Below, piece by piece: positions 15,684-24,904 of a stretch of DNA of 64,000 bases. Both the position numbers and the translations under genes were made by a program. Within the stretch, counting starts at the first letter, position 1; each line of letters starts with the position of its first letter. Origin of the DNA: Variovorax sp. HW608 (GTDB lineage: Bacteria > Pseudomonadota > Gammaproteobacteria > Burkholderiales > Burkholderiaceae_C); contig NZ_LT607803.1 in NCBI RefSeq assembly GCF_900090195.1, positions 3,808,229 through 3,872,228 on the forward strand, in the 5' to 3' direction. The notes under the pieces were generated by a model that worked only from the letters and a program-made list of their open reading frames with translations, had not been told where the DNA came from and did not search any database.

Positions 15684-16313
15684 ATGGGCATCGGCCAGCG
15701 TATCCGCCGGGAAAACGTCCGCATGGTCAGCAAGCTGGCCGTCGTCGCGGCCGGCATGTTCGGCTTCGGCTATGCGCTGGTTCCGATGTACCGGGCCATC
15801 TGCGAGATGACCGGCATCAACATCCTCGCGCTGTCCGAACTCGAGGTGCCGGGCGGCGCTTCCGGCGGCAAGGACGTGCGCGTGCCCGCGAATACGCAGG
15901 TCGACACGAGCCGCACCATCACCGTCGAGTTCGATGCGAATGCCCATGGCCTCTGGGACTTCAAGCCCGCGCAAAGCTCGATAGAGGTGCATCCCGGCGA
16001 GCTGCACACGGTCATGTACGAATTCCAGAACGTGCAGAACCGCCGCATGGCCGCGCAGGCGATCCCGAGCTACGCGCCGCAGCAGGCGGCCCCGTACTTC
16101 AACAAGCTGCAATGCTTCTGCTTCAACCAGTACACGCTGGATCCGGGCGAGAAGAAGGAGTGGCCTGTCGCGTTCGTGATCGATCCCAAGATTTCGAAAG
16201 ACGTGAAGACGATCACGCTGTCCTACACCTTCTTCGAGGTGGGCGGCAAGACGCCCCCGGCGCCGGTGGCGGCCAACGTTGCGACGCCGCCTTCGACGGA
16301 GCCGCGCTCATGA
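15684..16313 (+). CDS. ctaG: Cytochrome c oxidase copper chaperone CtaG/Cox11
   Basis: Membrane-anchored copper chaperone of 209 residues that delivers copper to the CuB site of subunit I. One transmembrane helix (about 17-38) is followed by a periplasmic immunoglobulin-like domain. The copper-binding pair is in LQCFCFNQ (about 138-145), preceded by the conserved PYFNKLQ and followed by YTLDPGEKKEWPV. The C-terminal APVAANVATPPSTEPRS is low in complexity. Length is normal for the family (about 190-210). The stop codon overlaps the start of the next gene (ATGA), so both are translationally coupled. Confidence 0.96.
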   Translation: MGIGQRIRRENVRMVSKLAVVAAGMFGFGYALVPMYRAICEMTGINILALSELEVPGGASGGKDVRVPANTQVDTSRTITVEFDANAHGLWDFKPAQSSIEVHPGELHTVMYEFQNVQNRRMAAQAIPSYAPQQAAPYFNKLQCFCFNQYTLDPGEKKEWPVAFVIDPKISKDVKTITLSYTFFEVGGKTPPAPVAANVATPPSTEPRS

Positions 16314-16522
16314 CGGCGTCGCCCGAAACGCCGCCCAAGGGATCGCTGTGGCGCACGGTGCGTGCGGTCGGCTGGTCGTTCTTCGGCGTGCGCAAGGGCA
16401 GCGGATTCCAGGACGACCTCACCAAGCTCAACCCGCTTCACATCATCGCGGTCGGCCTCGTGGCCGTGGTGCTTTTTGTCGGCGCGCTGATCCTGCTCGT
16501 CCGCTGGGTCGCCACCTCGTGA
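16310..16522 (+). CDS. DUF2970 small membrane protein
   Basis: Protein of 70 residues with a basic head (KGSLWRTVRAVGWSFFGVRKGSGFQDDL) and one transmembrane helix near the C-terminus (about 46-67). The pattern fits DUF2970, a family of unknown function found in betaproteobacterial cox clusters just before subunit III. The start overlaps the ctaG stop by four bases (ATGA). Position and strict co-orientation suggest an accessory or assembly role in the oxidase, but no direct function is known to me. Confidence 0.85.
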   Translation: MTASPETPPKGSLWRTVRAVGWSFFGVRKGSGFQDDLTKLNPLHIIAVGLVAVVLFVGALILLVRWVATS

Positions 16523-16574
16523 AGATCAACCCCACAAGAAACTGAACCGAGAGAGAAGAAAGCCAGGACCTGAT

Positions 16575-17456
16575 ATGAGTTCAACGACGAACGGCACCAC
16601 GCCCTACTACTTCGTGCCCGCGCCCTCTGCCTACCCGGTGATGGCCGCGACCGGCCTGCTCTTCGTGATTTTCGGGGCGGCCCAGTGGATCAACGGCCAC
16701 CAGTGGGGCGCCTGGTCGCTGCTGCTCGGCATGATCGTCTGGCTCGGCACGCTGTTCGTGTGGTTCCGGACCGCCATCGGCGAAAGCGAAAGCGGCAAGT
16801 ACGGCTACAAGGTCGACCTGTCGTACCGCTGGAGCATGAGCTGGTTCATCTTCTCGGAGGTGATGTTCTTCGGCGCCTTCTTCACCGCGCTGTGGTGGGC
16901 CCGCACGCATGCGCTGCCGTCGCTCGGCAGCCTGGACAACGCCATCCTGTGGCCTGACTTCAAGGCCGTTTGGCCGACCGTCGCCGCCGGCGTGACCGGG
17001 TCGCCCGCCGACACCGTCGAGCCGTTCCAGACCGTGGGTCCGTTCTGGCTGCCGACCATCAACACCGCGCTGCTGCTGAGCTCCGGCGTGACGCTCACGA
17101 TCGCGCACCACGCGCTGCGTGCCGGCCATCGTGCGCAGACGGTGCGCTTCATGTGGCTGACGGTGCTGCTGGGCCTGGCGTTCCTCTGCGTGCAGGGCTA
17201 CGAGTACCACCACCTGTACACCGAGCTGAACCTCAAGCTCAGTTCCGGCACCTACGGCTCGACGTTCTTCATGCTGACCGGCTTCCACGGCCTGCACGTG
17301 TTCATCGGCATGCTGATGCTCTTCTTCATCACCCTGCGCATTCGTGCGGGTCACTTCACGCCCGAGCGTCATTTCGGCTTCGAGGGGGCAGCCTGGTACT
17401 GGCACTTCGTCGACGTCGTGTGGCTCGGCCTTTACATCACGGTCTACTGGCTTTGA
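16575..17456 (+). CDS. ctaE: Cytochrome c oxidase subunit III
   Basis: Integral membrane subunit of 293 residues, close to the usual length. It begins SSTTNGTTPYYFVPAPSAYPV and contains WFIFSEVMFFGAFFTALWW, QGYEYHH, GSTFFMLTGFHGLHVFIG and a C-terminal WYWHFVDVVWLGLYITVYW, all standard subunit III features. Seven hydrophobic segments can be counted. Subunit III stabilises proton uptake through the D channel. It is the last oxidase structural gene of the run; a rho-independent terminator begins 19 bases after the stop. Confidence 0.96.
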   Translation: MSSTTNGTTPYYFVPAPSAYPVMAATGLLFVIFGAAQWINGHQWGAWSLLLGMIVWLGTLFVWFRTAIGESESGKYGYKVDLSYRWSMSWFIFSEVMFFGAFFTALWWARTHALPSLGSLDNAILWPDFKAVWPTVAAGVTGSPADTVEPFQTVGPFWLPTINTALLLSSGVTLTIAHHALRAGHRAQTVRFMWLTVLLGLAFLCVQGYEYHHLYTELNLKLSSGTYGSTFFMLTGFHGLHVFIGMLMLFFITLRIRAGHFTPERHFGFEGAAWYWHFVDVVWLGLYITVYWL

Positions 17457-17475
17457 GCAGCATCGACGGCACAAT

Positions 17476-17501
17476 AAAAAAGCGCCGCAAGGCGCTTTTT
17501 T
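17476..17501. terminator. Two-way terminator between ctaE and the DUF2909 gene
   Basis: Hairpin AGCGCC-GCAA-GGCGCT (17481-17496) has an A-run on its left and a T-run on its right, so it can stop transcription from ctaE on the plus strand and from the convergent small gene on the minus strand. Confidence 0.85.
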
Positions 17502-17527
17502 CATGGTTCTCAGGCAACGAGAGCGAT

Positions 17528-17749
17528 CTACTTGCCCACCGGCAAACCCCCTGGCTGGATGTATCCGAGTTTCCAGGCCACCAGGATGCACAGGAACAAA
17601 ACCACCGACAGCCCGATCCGAACCGTCAGCGCGCGCGCCATGCCGCCGCTTTTGGCCCGGCCGTTGCGCCCGTCCCTCAGCATGAAGAACAGCGCGAACC
17701 CGAGGCTCGCCAGGATGCCCGCGAAGGCGAGGGCGACAAAGTACTTCAT
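17528..17749 (-). CDS. Twin-transmembrane protein (DUF2909 family)
   Basis: Protein of 73 residues with two transmembrane helices (about 4-24 and 42-62) joined by a basic loop (RDGRNGRAKSGG). This matches the DUF2909 twin-helix family found beside cytochrome oxidase assembly genes in betaproteobacteria; function unknown. It is read against the rest of the cluster, diverging from SURF1 across 36 bases. GATAAT ends 7 bases before the ATG with no ribosome site, so it is another candidate leaderless gene. The shared terminator stands 26 bases beyond its stop. Confidence 0.82.
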   Translation of the reverse strand: MKYFVALAFAGILASLGFALFFMLRDGRNGRAKSGGMARALTVRIGLSVVLFLCILVAWKLGYIQPGGLPVGK

Positions 17750-17756
17750 GAATCAC

Positions 17757-17762
17757 ATTATC
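17757..17762 (-). promoter_or_regulatory. -10-like box directly before the DUF2909 gene
   Basis: GATAAT on the minus strand is followed by GTGATTC and the ATG, a distance that would place the transcription start on or next to the start codon. Confidence 0.4.
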
Positions 17763-17785
17763 GGCCGCAGAGACGGCCTCACGGT

Positions 17786-18583
17786 TTGAACACAGATATC
17801 CCTGTCGCCGCATCCCCCGCACGCCGCTCATACTTCTGGGTGGTCACGCTGGTGGCTGTCATCGCCCTCGCGGGCACCGTCTCGCTCGGGCGCTGGCAGC
17901 TCTCGCGCGCTGCGCAGAAGGAGGCCATCCAGGCGGAGATCGATGCGCAGAAAAGTCTGCCTCCGCTCGAGCAGGCCGAGTTCATGGCGCTGGACGACGC
18001 TTCGTCGTCGGCTCTGCACCGACCGGTTCGCCTGCGCGGGCTGTGGCTCGCGCCGCACACCGTCTATCTCGACAACCGGCAGATGCATGGCATCCCCGGT
18101 TTCTACGTGCTGACGCCGTTCGCCATCGAAGGCTCCAATCAGACCGTGATGGTGCAAAGGGGGTGGATCCAGCGCAATTTCACCGACAGGACCCAGCTCC
18201 AGCCTGTCGTGACGCCGTCTGGCCTGGTCGAGGTGACGGCCAGTATCGCGCCGCCGCCGGCGCGTCTGCTGGAACTGGGCAAATCCGAGCCGGGCGCACC
18301 AATGCCGGATGGCGCGGGGTCTTCCCCCATCCGGCAGAATCTCGAGCTTGAAGCGTTTCGGACCGAGACCGGTCTGCCCCTGCGGACCGATATCTCCCTG
18401 CAGCAGACCGGCGAGGCTTCCGAGGGGCTGCAGCGGGACTGGCCGGCTCCCGCGCTGGGTGTCGAAAAGCACTACGGCTATGCATTCCAGTGGTTCGGGT
18501 TGTCGGCCCTCGTCCTCATTCTCTATGTCTGGTTCCAATTCATCGCCCCCTACCGCCGCTCACGCCTTGCCCGCCGTGGCTGA
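17786..18583 (+). CDS. SURF1-family cytochrome oxidase assembly protein
   Basis: SURF1 protein of 265 residues, which in bacteria binds heme a and inserts it into subunit I. The typical layout is present: an N-terminal helix (about 17-37) ending in SLGRWQLSRAAQKE, a long periplasmic part with RGLWLAPHTVYLDNRQMHGIPGF and VMVQRGWIQRN, and a C-terminal helix (FQWFGLSALVLILYVWFQF). The only plausible start is the TTG at 17786, because the first in-frame ATG lies beyond the first helix. The last 8 bases overlap the next gene. It opens the second half of the oxidase cluster, devoted to cofactor insertion. Confidence 0.88.
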   Translation: MNTDIPVAASPARRSYFWVVTLVAVIALAGTVSLGRWQLSRAAQKEAIQAEIDAQKSLPPLEQAEFMALDDASSSALHRPVRLRGLWLAPHTVYLDNRQMHGIPGFYVLTPFAIEGSNQTVMVQRGWIQRNFTDRTQLQPVVTPSGLVEVTASIAPPPARLLELGKSEPGAPMPDGAGSSPIRQNLELEAFRTETGLPLRTDISLQQTGEASEGLQRDWPAPALGVEKHYGYAFQWFGLSALVLILYVWFQFIAPYRRSRLARRG

Positions 18584-19250
18584 CGAGCCGCTCGGGCTGA
18601 CGGTCCATTCGATGCCGTCGCCGCGCCAGGCGCTCGACGCTGCGGCGACGCGGCGGACGGTGACGGGGCGGTGGAAGATGATCCTGGTGCTGCTGTGTTG
18701 CGCGGCGCCGGTTATCGCCTCCTACTTCACCTACTACGTGATCCGGCCGGAGGGCCGGAGCGTCTACGGCGAGCTGATCGATCCGCAGCGCCCGATGCCG
18801 AACATCCAGGCCACCTCGGCCGACGGTGCGACGATCCCGCTCCAGGCGCTGCAAGGGCAGTGGCTGCTGATCGCGGTGGCCGACGCCGCCTGCGATTCGG
18901 TCTGCGAGCAGCAGCTCTACCTGCAGCGCCAGCTGCGCGAAAGCCTCGGGCGTGAGAAGGACCGTCTCGATCGCGTCTGGATCGTCAGCGACGCGGCGCC
19001 GCTTCCGAAGCGCCTCGAAAACGGCCTGCGCGGTGCGACAGTCGTCCGCGTGCCGGAGGCCCAGCTGGCGCAATGGCTGGCGCCCGCCGCCGGCCATGCG
19101 CTGCCGGATCACCTCTACCTGGTCGATCCGATGGGCCACTGGATGATGCGTTTCCCGCCGCGCATGGATACCGCCGGTGCGAGCCGCGCCAAGCGCGACC
19201 TCGACCGGCTGATGCGCGCCTCCGCGTCGTGGGACGAGCCGGGGCGCTGA
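18576..19250 (+). CDS. Membrane-anchored Sco-like protein between SURF1 and ctaA
   Basis: Protein of 224 residues with one helix (about 35-57) and a periplasmic thioredoxin-like domain. WLLIAVADAACDSVCEQQLYLQRQLRE carries a CX3C pair (C106, C110), and PDHLYLVDPMG supplies a histidine (H179) in the same place as the [13 protein letters not shown] histidine of true Sco proteins. So a full Sco-type copper site may exist although overall similarity to the sco gene 2 kb downstream is low. Relatives in this position are usually left as hypothetical membrane proteins. GTG 18576 overlaps the SURF1 stop; ATG 18612 is the alternative. Confidence 0.72.
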   Translation: MADEPLGLTVHSMPSPRQALDAAATRRTVTGRWKMILVLLCCAAPVIASYFTYYVIRPEGRSVYGELIDPQRPMPNIQATSADGATIPLQALQGQWLLIAVADAACDSVCEQQLYLQRQLRESLGREKDRLDRVWIVSDAAPLPKRLENGLRGATVVRVPEAQLAQWLAPAAGHALPDHLYLVDPMGHWMMRFPPRMDTAGASRAKRDLDRLMRASASWDEPGR

Positions 19251-19257
19251 TCTGGCC

Positions 19258-20439
19258 ATGGAAACCACCTCGCTCTATGACCTCACCCCGATCGCCTGGC
19301 TGCTGGCGGTCGGCGTGCTGCTCGCGCTCGGCCCCCTCGTCTGGGTCTGGCGGCGCAATGCCGGCTCCGGGCCGGCCCGTCGGCTGCATGCGCTGACGGT
19401 GCTCACGCTGTTCCTGACCTTCGACCTCACCCTCTTCGGCGCCTTCACCCGCCTCACGGATTCCGGCCTCGGCTGCCCCGACTGGCCCGGCTGCTACGGC
19501 AATGCAAGCCCGGTCGGTGCGCGGCACGAGATCGCGATGGCGCAGGCCGCGCAGCCGACCGGCCCGGTCACCCACGGCAAGGCCTGGGTGGAAATGGTCC
19601 ATCGCTACCTGGCGACCGGCGTCGGCGCGCTCATCCTCGCGCTGGCCGTCGCCACCTGGCTTGCGCGGCGGCGACAGCGTGCGGAACACACCGGCGCGAG
19701 GCCGCTCAGCGCCTGGTGGCCCGCGGCGACGCTGGCGTGGGTCTGCCTGCAGGGGGCCTTCGGTGCGCTGACCGTGACATGGAAACTGTTCCCCGCCATC
19801 GTCACCCTTCATCTTCTGGGCGCCATGGTGCTGCTGGCGCTGCTGTGCATCCAGGCCGTGCGCTACCAGCAGGATGCGATGGGGCGCCTGCCGACGCCGG
19901 TGCCTTCGGCATTGCGCAACCTGCTGATCGCTACCACCTTGCTGCTGGTGCTGCAGGTCGCGCTCGGCGGCTGGGTCAGCACGAACTACGCCGTCCTCGC
20001 CTGCACGCAGTTCCCGACCTGCCAGGACAGTTGGTGGCCGCCGATGAACTTCGCGCAGGGATTCCAGATCTGGCGCCACCTCGGGGAAACGGCGGACGGC
20101 GCCCCCATCGACTTTGCTGCCTTGACCGCGATTCACTATGTCCACCGCCTGATGGCCTATCTCGTCTTCGTCGCCATTGCGCTGCTGGTGCGTTCCCTTC
20201 TTCGCGTGCGGCCGCTGCGACCGCAGGCTCGCTGGCTGGCCGGGCTCGCGCTGCTTCAGCTTGCGACCGGCCTCGGCAATGTGCTGCTCGGCTGGCCGCT
20301 CGCTGCCGCCGTGCTGCACACCGGCGGCGCCGCGGCGCTCGCGGTGGTCCTGACCTGGACCTTGTGCGAGAGCCGGCGCGAGCGCGCAACGGTGGCGGCG
20401 ACGGCCGCCGGCCGGCGCGAAGGGATGGAGGCGGCATGA
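19258..20439 (+). CDS. ctaA: Heme A synthase
   Basis: Cox15/CtaA family membrane enzyme of 393 residues that oxidises the heme O methyl group to the formyl group of heme A. Eight hydrophobic segments are visible. [22 protein letters not shown] carries the first heme region and cysteine pair, [13 protein letters not shown] a heme histidine, [21 protein letters not shown] the second cysteine pair, and [14 protein letters not shown] and [11 protein letters not shown] the remaining histidines. Cysteine pairs in both halves resemble the class with disulfide loops. Its stop overlaps the start of ctaB (ATGA), as expected for two consecutive steps of heme A synthesis. Confidence 0.95.
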   Translation: METTSLYDLTPIAWLLAVGVLLALGPLVWVWRRNAGSGPARRLHALTVLTLFLTFDLTLFGAFTRLTDSGLGCPDWPGCYGNASPVGARHEIAMAQAAQPTGPVTHGKAWVEMVHRYLATGVGALILALAVATWLARRRQRAEHTGARPLSAWWPAATLAWVCLQGAFGALTVTWKLFPAIVTLHLLGAMVLLALLCIQAVRYQQDAMGRLPTPVPSALRNLLIATTLLLVLQVALGGWVSTNYAVLACTQFPTCQDSWWPPMNFAQGFQIWRHLGETADGAPIDFAALTAIHYVHRLMAYLVFVAIALLVRSLLRVRPLRPQARWLAGLALLQLATGLGNVLLGWPLAAAVLHTGGAAALAVVLTWTLCESRRERATVAATAAGRREGMEAA

Positions 20440-21341
20440 GCGCACCGGCTTCCATCCACCGCTCGCACACCGCCAGCGTGATGCGCCAGTTCTACGCGCT
20501 GACCAAGCCGCGCGTGGTCCAGTTGATCGTGTTCTGCGCGCTGATCGGCATGGTGCTCGCCGTGCCGGGCGTTCCCGGCTGGGCCGAGCTGCAGCAAGCC
20601 GTCCTGGCCTGCCTCGGCATCTGGCTGGTCGCCGGCGCGGCGGCGGCGTTCAACTGCCTCGTCGAAAAGGGCATCGACGCCAAGATGAAGCGCACCGCAT
20701 GGCGCCCGACCGCGCGCGGCGAGCTGAGCGACCGCCAGACGCTGCTCTTCTCGATGGTGCTGTGCGCCCTGGGCTCCGCGATCCTCTGGTTCGCCGTGAA
20801 CCCGCTCACGATGTGGCTGACCTTCGCGACCTTCGTCGGCTACGCCGTGATCTACACCGTGATCCTGAAGCCGCTGACGCCGCAGAACATCGTGATCGGC
20901 GGCGCATCCGGCGCAATGCCGCCGGTGCTCGGATGGGCCGCCATGACCGGCGAGGTCAGCCCCGAGGCGCTGATCCTGTTCCTGATCATCTTCCTCTGGA
21001 CGCCGCCGCACTTCTGGGCGCTGGCGCTCTACCGGGTCGAGGACTATCGCAAGGCCGGCCTGCCGATGCTGCCGGTGACGCACGGCAACGAGTTCACGCG
21101 GCTGCACGTGCTGCTCTACACCCTGATCCTCTTCGCGGCATGCCTCTTGCCCTTCATCTACGGAATGAGCGGCTGGCTCTACCTCGTGGTGGCCTTCGGC
21201 GTGAGCATCGGCTTCACCGGCTATGCGTTCGCGCTGTGGCGCAACTACTCGGATGCGCTGGCGCGCAAGACCTTCCGCTTTTCACTGATCCACCTGAGCG
21301 TGCTGTTCGCCGCGCTGCTCGTCGACCACTATCTCCGATGA
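20436..21341 (+). CDS. ctaB: Protoheme IX farnesyltransferase (heme O synthase)
   Basis: UbiA-superfamily membrane prenyltransferase of 301 residues making heme O from heme B and farnesyl diphosphate. The first aspartate-rich motif is in [20 protein letters not shown] and the second region in [37 protein letters not shown] marks the first helix. About nine helices are present. Starts inside the ctaA stop and its own stop overlaps the sco start (ATGA at both ends), so ctaA-ctaB-sco is tightly coupled. Confidence 0.95.
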   Translation: MSAPASIHRSHTASVMRQFYALTKPRVVQLIVFCALIGMVLAVPGVPGWAELQQAVLACLGIWLVAGAAAAFNCLVEKGIDAKMKRTAWRPTARGELSDRQTLLFSMVLCALGSAILWFAVNPLTMWLTFATFVGYAVIYTVILKPLTPQNIVIGGASGAMPPVLGWAAMTGEVSPEALILFLIIFLWTPPHFWALALYRVEDYRKAGLPMLPVTHGNEFTRLHVLLYTLILFAACLLPFIYGMSGWLYLVVAFGVSIGFTGYAFALWRNYSDALARKTFRFSLIHLSVLFAALLVDHYLR

Positions 21342-21967
21342 CTTCTTCATCCATCAACAAGCGGCAGGCCCTCGGCCGGATCGCCATGGCGGCAGCTTCG
21401 GTCGCGGCCGCCTGCGCGGGCGTCAACCTCGTGGGCTGCTCCGAATCCAAGCCGAGCTTCAACGCGGTCGACATCACCGGCGCGGATTACGCGAAGGACT
21501 TCTCCCTCGCCGACGCGAACGGCCGCGTGCGGACCATGGCGGACTTCAAGGGCAAGGTGGTCGTGCTGTTCTTCGGCTACGCCCAGTGCCCGGACGTCTG
21601 TCCGACCACCATGACCGAGATGGCGCAGGTCAAGCAAGAGCTCGGAAGCGACGGCGACAAGCTGCAGGTGCTGTTCGTCACGGTCGATCCCGAGCGCGAC
21701 ACGCCGGAGGTCATGAAGGCCTACATGGGCGCGTTCGATCCCTCGTTCGTCGCGCTGATCCCGACGGCCGAGCAGTTGCCGCCGCTCGCCAAGGACTTCA
21801 AGGTCTACTACAAGAAGGTCGACGGCAAGACGCCGACCAGCTATTCGATGGACCATTCCGCCGCCAGCTTCATCTACGACCCGCAGGGCCGCCTGAGGCT
21901 GTACGCACGCTACGGCGCCGGCATTCCGCCGATGGTGGCCGACATCAAGGCGCTGCTGAAGTCCTGA
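21338..21967 (+). CDS. Sco-family copper chaperone (CuA assembly), lipoprotein
   Basis: SCO1/SenC protein of 209 residues. An Arg-rich head and hydrophobic stretch end in the lipobox LVGC (C34), so it is probably membrane-anchored by lipid. The thioredoxin fold has the copper site C84 and C88 ([12 protein letters not shown]) and H173 (YSMDHSAAS). Known role: copper delivery or thiol reduction for the CuA centre of subunit II. It is the last gene of the cluster; the hairpin right after it faces rpoH and has no T-run on this strand, so termination here relies on another mechanism. Confidence 0.94.
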   Translation: MTSSSINKRQALGRIAMAAASVAAACAGVNLVGCSESKPSFNAVDITGADYAKDFSLADANGRVRTMADFKGKVVVLFFGYAQCPDVCPTTMTEMAQVKQELGSDGDKLQVLFVTVDPERDTPEVMKAYMGAFDPSFVALIPTAEQLPPLAKDFKVYYKKVDGKTPTSYSMDHSAASFIYDPQGRLRLYARYGAGIPPMVADIKALLKS

Positions 21968-21994
21968 AAAAGAAAAGCCCGGCGAGAGCCGGGC
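21966..21994 (-). terminator. Rho-independent terminator of rpoH
   Basis: Read on the minus strand, GCCCGGC-TCTC-GCCGGGC (21994-21977) is followed by TTTTCTTTTT, a strong terminator located about 20 bases after the rpoH stop. On the plus strand no T-run follows. Confidence 0.88.
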
Positions 21995-22013
21995 CTGTGG
22001 CGGCAAAGGCGCC

Positions 22014-22952
22014 TTACGCGTATTCGGCGAGGGCCTTCTTCATCTTCTTCATGGCCGCCACCTCGATCTGGCGGATGCGTTCGGCGCTCACGCCGTAGAC
22101 CTCGGCCAGGTCATGCAGCGTCATGCCGCCCGAGCCGTCGTCGTTCACCTTGAGCCAGCGTTCTTCGACGATGCGGCGGCTGCGGTCGTCGAGCGCCTCG
22201 AGCGCCGTCGTGATGCCGTCGGTCGACAGCCGGTCGCGCTGGCGCGACTCCAGCAGGGCCGTCGGCTCCTGGCTCGCATCCGCCAGGTAGGCGATCGGGC
22301 CGAAGCCTTCTTCGCCGTCGTCGGATGGGCTCGGGTCGAGCACCACGTCGCCGCCGGAAAGCCGGGTTTCCATCTCGAGCACTTCTTCCGGCTTCACGTT
22401 CAGGCGGGTCGCCATCTGCGTGACCTCGTCGGCGCTCAGGGTGTCGCGGTAGGTCTCGCCATCGATGGCGGCGCCGGCCTTGAAGCCCTGCTTCATCGAA
22501 CGCAGGTTGAAGAACAGCTTGCGCTGGGCCTTGGTCGTCGCGACCTTGACCATGCGCCAATTCTTCAGGATGTACTCGTGGATCTCGGCCTTGATCCAGT
22601 GCATGGCGTAGCTCACGAGCCGCACGCCCTGATCGGGATCGAAGCGCTTCACGGCCTTCATCAGGCCGACATTGCCTTCCTGGATCAGGTCGCCGTGCGG
22701 CAGGCCGTAACCCAGGTACTGGCGCGAAATGGAGACGACCAGGCGCAGGTGCGACAGGATCAGCGCACCGGCGGCTTCGAGATCGTTGTGGTCGCGCAGT
22801 TTGCGCGCGTAGCCCTGCTCTTCCTCGAGCGTCAGCAAGGGCAACCGGTTGGTTGCCGAGATATAGGCGTCCAGGTTACCCAGCGGAGGGACCATCGACC
22901 ACGGATTGGCGACGGCCAGCTGGTTGGCAGAGGCTCCAGACAGTGTTGTCAT
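22014..22952 (-). CDS. rpoH: RNA polymerase heat-shock sigma factor (sigma-32)
   Basis: Sigma-70 family factor of 312 residues. Region 2 is seen as LILSHLRLVVSISRQYLGYGLPHGDLIQEGNVGLMKAVKRFDPDQGVRLVSYAMHWIKAEIHEYI, the RpoH box as the segment around TTKAQRKLFFNLRSMK (QRKLFFNLR is the RpoH signature), and region 4 as DLAEVYGVSAERIRQIEVAAMKKMKK. The ATG at 22952 has AAGGAG eight bases upstream; an ATG at 22979 in frame would add nine residues but begins directly at the edge of the CIRCE element. A perfect CIRCE and a sigma-E-like promoter lie just upstream, giving heat-stress and envelope-stress inputs. Confidence 0.96.
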   Translation of the reverse strand: MTTLSGASANQLAVANPWSMVPPLGNLDAYISATNRLPLLTLEEEQGYARKLRDHNDLEAAGALILSHLRLVVSISRQYLGYGLPHGDLIQEGNVGLMKAVKRFDPDQGVRLVSYAMHWIKAEIHEYILKNWRMVKVATTKAQRKLFFNLRSMKQGFKAGAAIDGETYRDTLSADEVTQMATRLNVKPEEVLEMETRLSGGDVVLDPSPSDDGEEGFGPIAYLADASQEPTALLESRQRDRLSTDGITTALEALDDRSRRIVEERWLKVNDDGSGGMTLHDLAEVYGVSAERIRQIEVAAMKKMKKALAEYA

Positions 22953-22980
22953 TCGGGGAACTCCTTTGTTCTTGGCCATG

Positions 22981-23007
22981 TTAGCACTCGATTAGAGGGA
23001 GTGCTAA
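22981..23007. promoter_or_regulatory. CIRCE element (HrcA operator) at rpoH
   Basis: TTAGCACTC-N9-GAGTGCTAA, an exact match to the full CIRCE consensus including the 9-base spacer, 28 bases upstream of the rpoH start. HrcA, whose gene is at 61132-62136 in this window, is the known ligand. CIRCE control of rpoH has been predicted in betaproteobacteria; E. coli lacks HrcA altogether. Confidence 0.95.
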
Positions 23008-23019
23008 GACAAGGGTTCC
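22991..23019 (-). promoter_or_regulatory. Putative sigma-E-type promoter of rpoH overlapping CIRCE
   Basis: On the minus strand GGAACCC (23019-23013), a 16-base spacer and TCTAAT (22996-22991) resemble the extracytoplasmic sigma consensus GGAACTT-N16-TCTGA. In E. coli one rpoH promoter is sigma-E dependent. The start would fall near 22984, inside CIRCE. No good sigma-70 pair is seen. Match quality is moderate. Confidence 0.45.
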
Positions 23020-23088
23020 CACGCCGCCTCTATGGTGGCGATAGCTTGACAGCGCCGACTTCGGCGCCCCGACTCAGCGTCTGGAGTA

Positions 23089-23553
23089 TCACCAGCGAAT
23101 ACCAAGGCGCTGAAAAATCCTGGAAAGTACAAAAAGTGGTCCAACCCAGAGGTACTCGATGTCCTCGAAGAAGGAGGGCTTCTTGCCCTCGATCTTGTGG
23201 CCCACGAACTGGAAAATCCATGCCACCACGAAGATGGCGGCGGAAACTGGCAAAACAAGGCTTCCCATTGCGTGCACCACGGCCAGAAGCACCACGGTGC
23301 CGACGAGCATGGTGACCAGGAAAACCGGGGCGTGGAGCCTCGCGTAATAGACCAGGCTGGCAGCCACGAACGCATAGGCGACCCAGGGATGCAAGGCGAA
23401 CAGCAGCCCGACGATGCTCAGCATGATCGCCGGGATCGCCACCATGTGGATGGCCTCGTGGACCGGGTTCCGGTGGCTCTCCTCATAGTGGGCGAGCAGG
23501 CGGTCGACCTTCCGGTCGGCGCCGGTGAGCGGGGCGGCAGTGGTGGTGTCCAT
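23089..23553 (-). CDS. DUF962/Mpo1-family membrane protein
   Basis: Protein of 154 residues with four hydrophobic segments and the family pattern DRLLAHYEESHRNPVHEAIHMVAIPAIMLSIVGLLF at the start and WIFQFVGHKIEGKKPSFFEDIEYLWVGPLFVLSRI near the end. The YGL010w/Mpo1 relatives in yeast are iron-dependent dioxygenases that shorten 2-hydroxy fatty acids; the histidines of HYxxxHxNxxxH and GHxxEG(xxP) are the likely metal ligands and are all present here. Whether the bacterial protein has that activity is unknown. AAGGAAACAGC precedes the ATG. It lies between rpoH and ftsY on the same strand with its own gap of 80 bases after ftsY. Confidence 0.85.
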   Translation of the reverse strand: MDTTTAAPLTGADRKVDRLLAHYEESHRNPVHEAIHMVAIPAIMLSIVGLLFALHPWVAYAFVAASLVYYARLHAPVFLVTMLVGTVVLLAVVHAMGSLVLPVSAAIFVVAWIFQFVGHKIEGKKPSFFEDIEYLWVGPLFVLSRIFQRLGIRW

Positions 23554-23633
23554 GCTGTTTCCTTGTTCTGGTGCCGCGGTCATGATGCCAGACCGGTCCA
23601 GGCGCCTCCAAGGGGATGAACCCGACCGTCTAT

Positions 23634-24875
<1,242 letters not shown>

Positions 24876-24886
24876 TGGCGGGTTTT

Positions 24887-24892
24887 TACAAT
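24887..24892 (+). promoter_or_regulatory. -10-like box before the first M16 peptidase gene
   Basis: TACAAT in the 29-base ftsY/M16 divergent gap ends 12 bases before the ATG at 24905, predicting a leader of about six bases. Confidence 0.4.
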
Positions 24893-24904
24893 CCGAGCCA
24901 TTCT

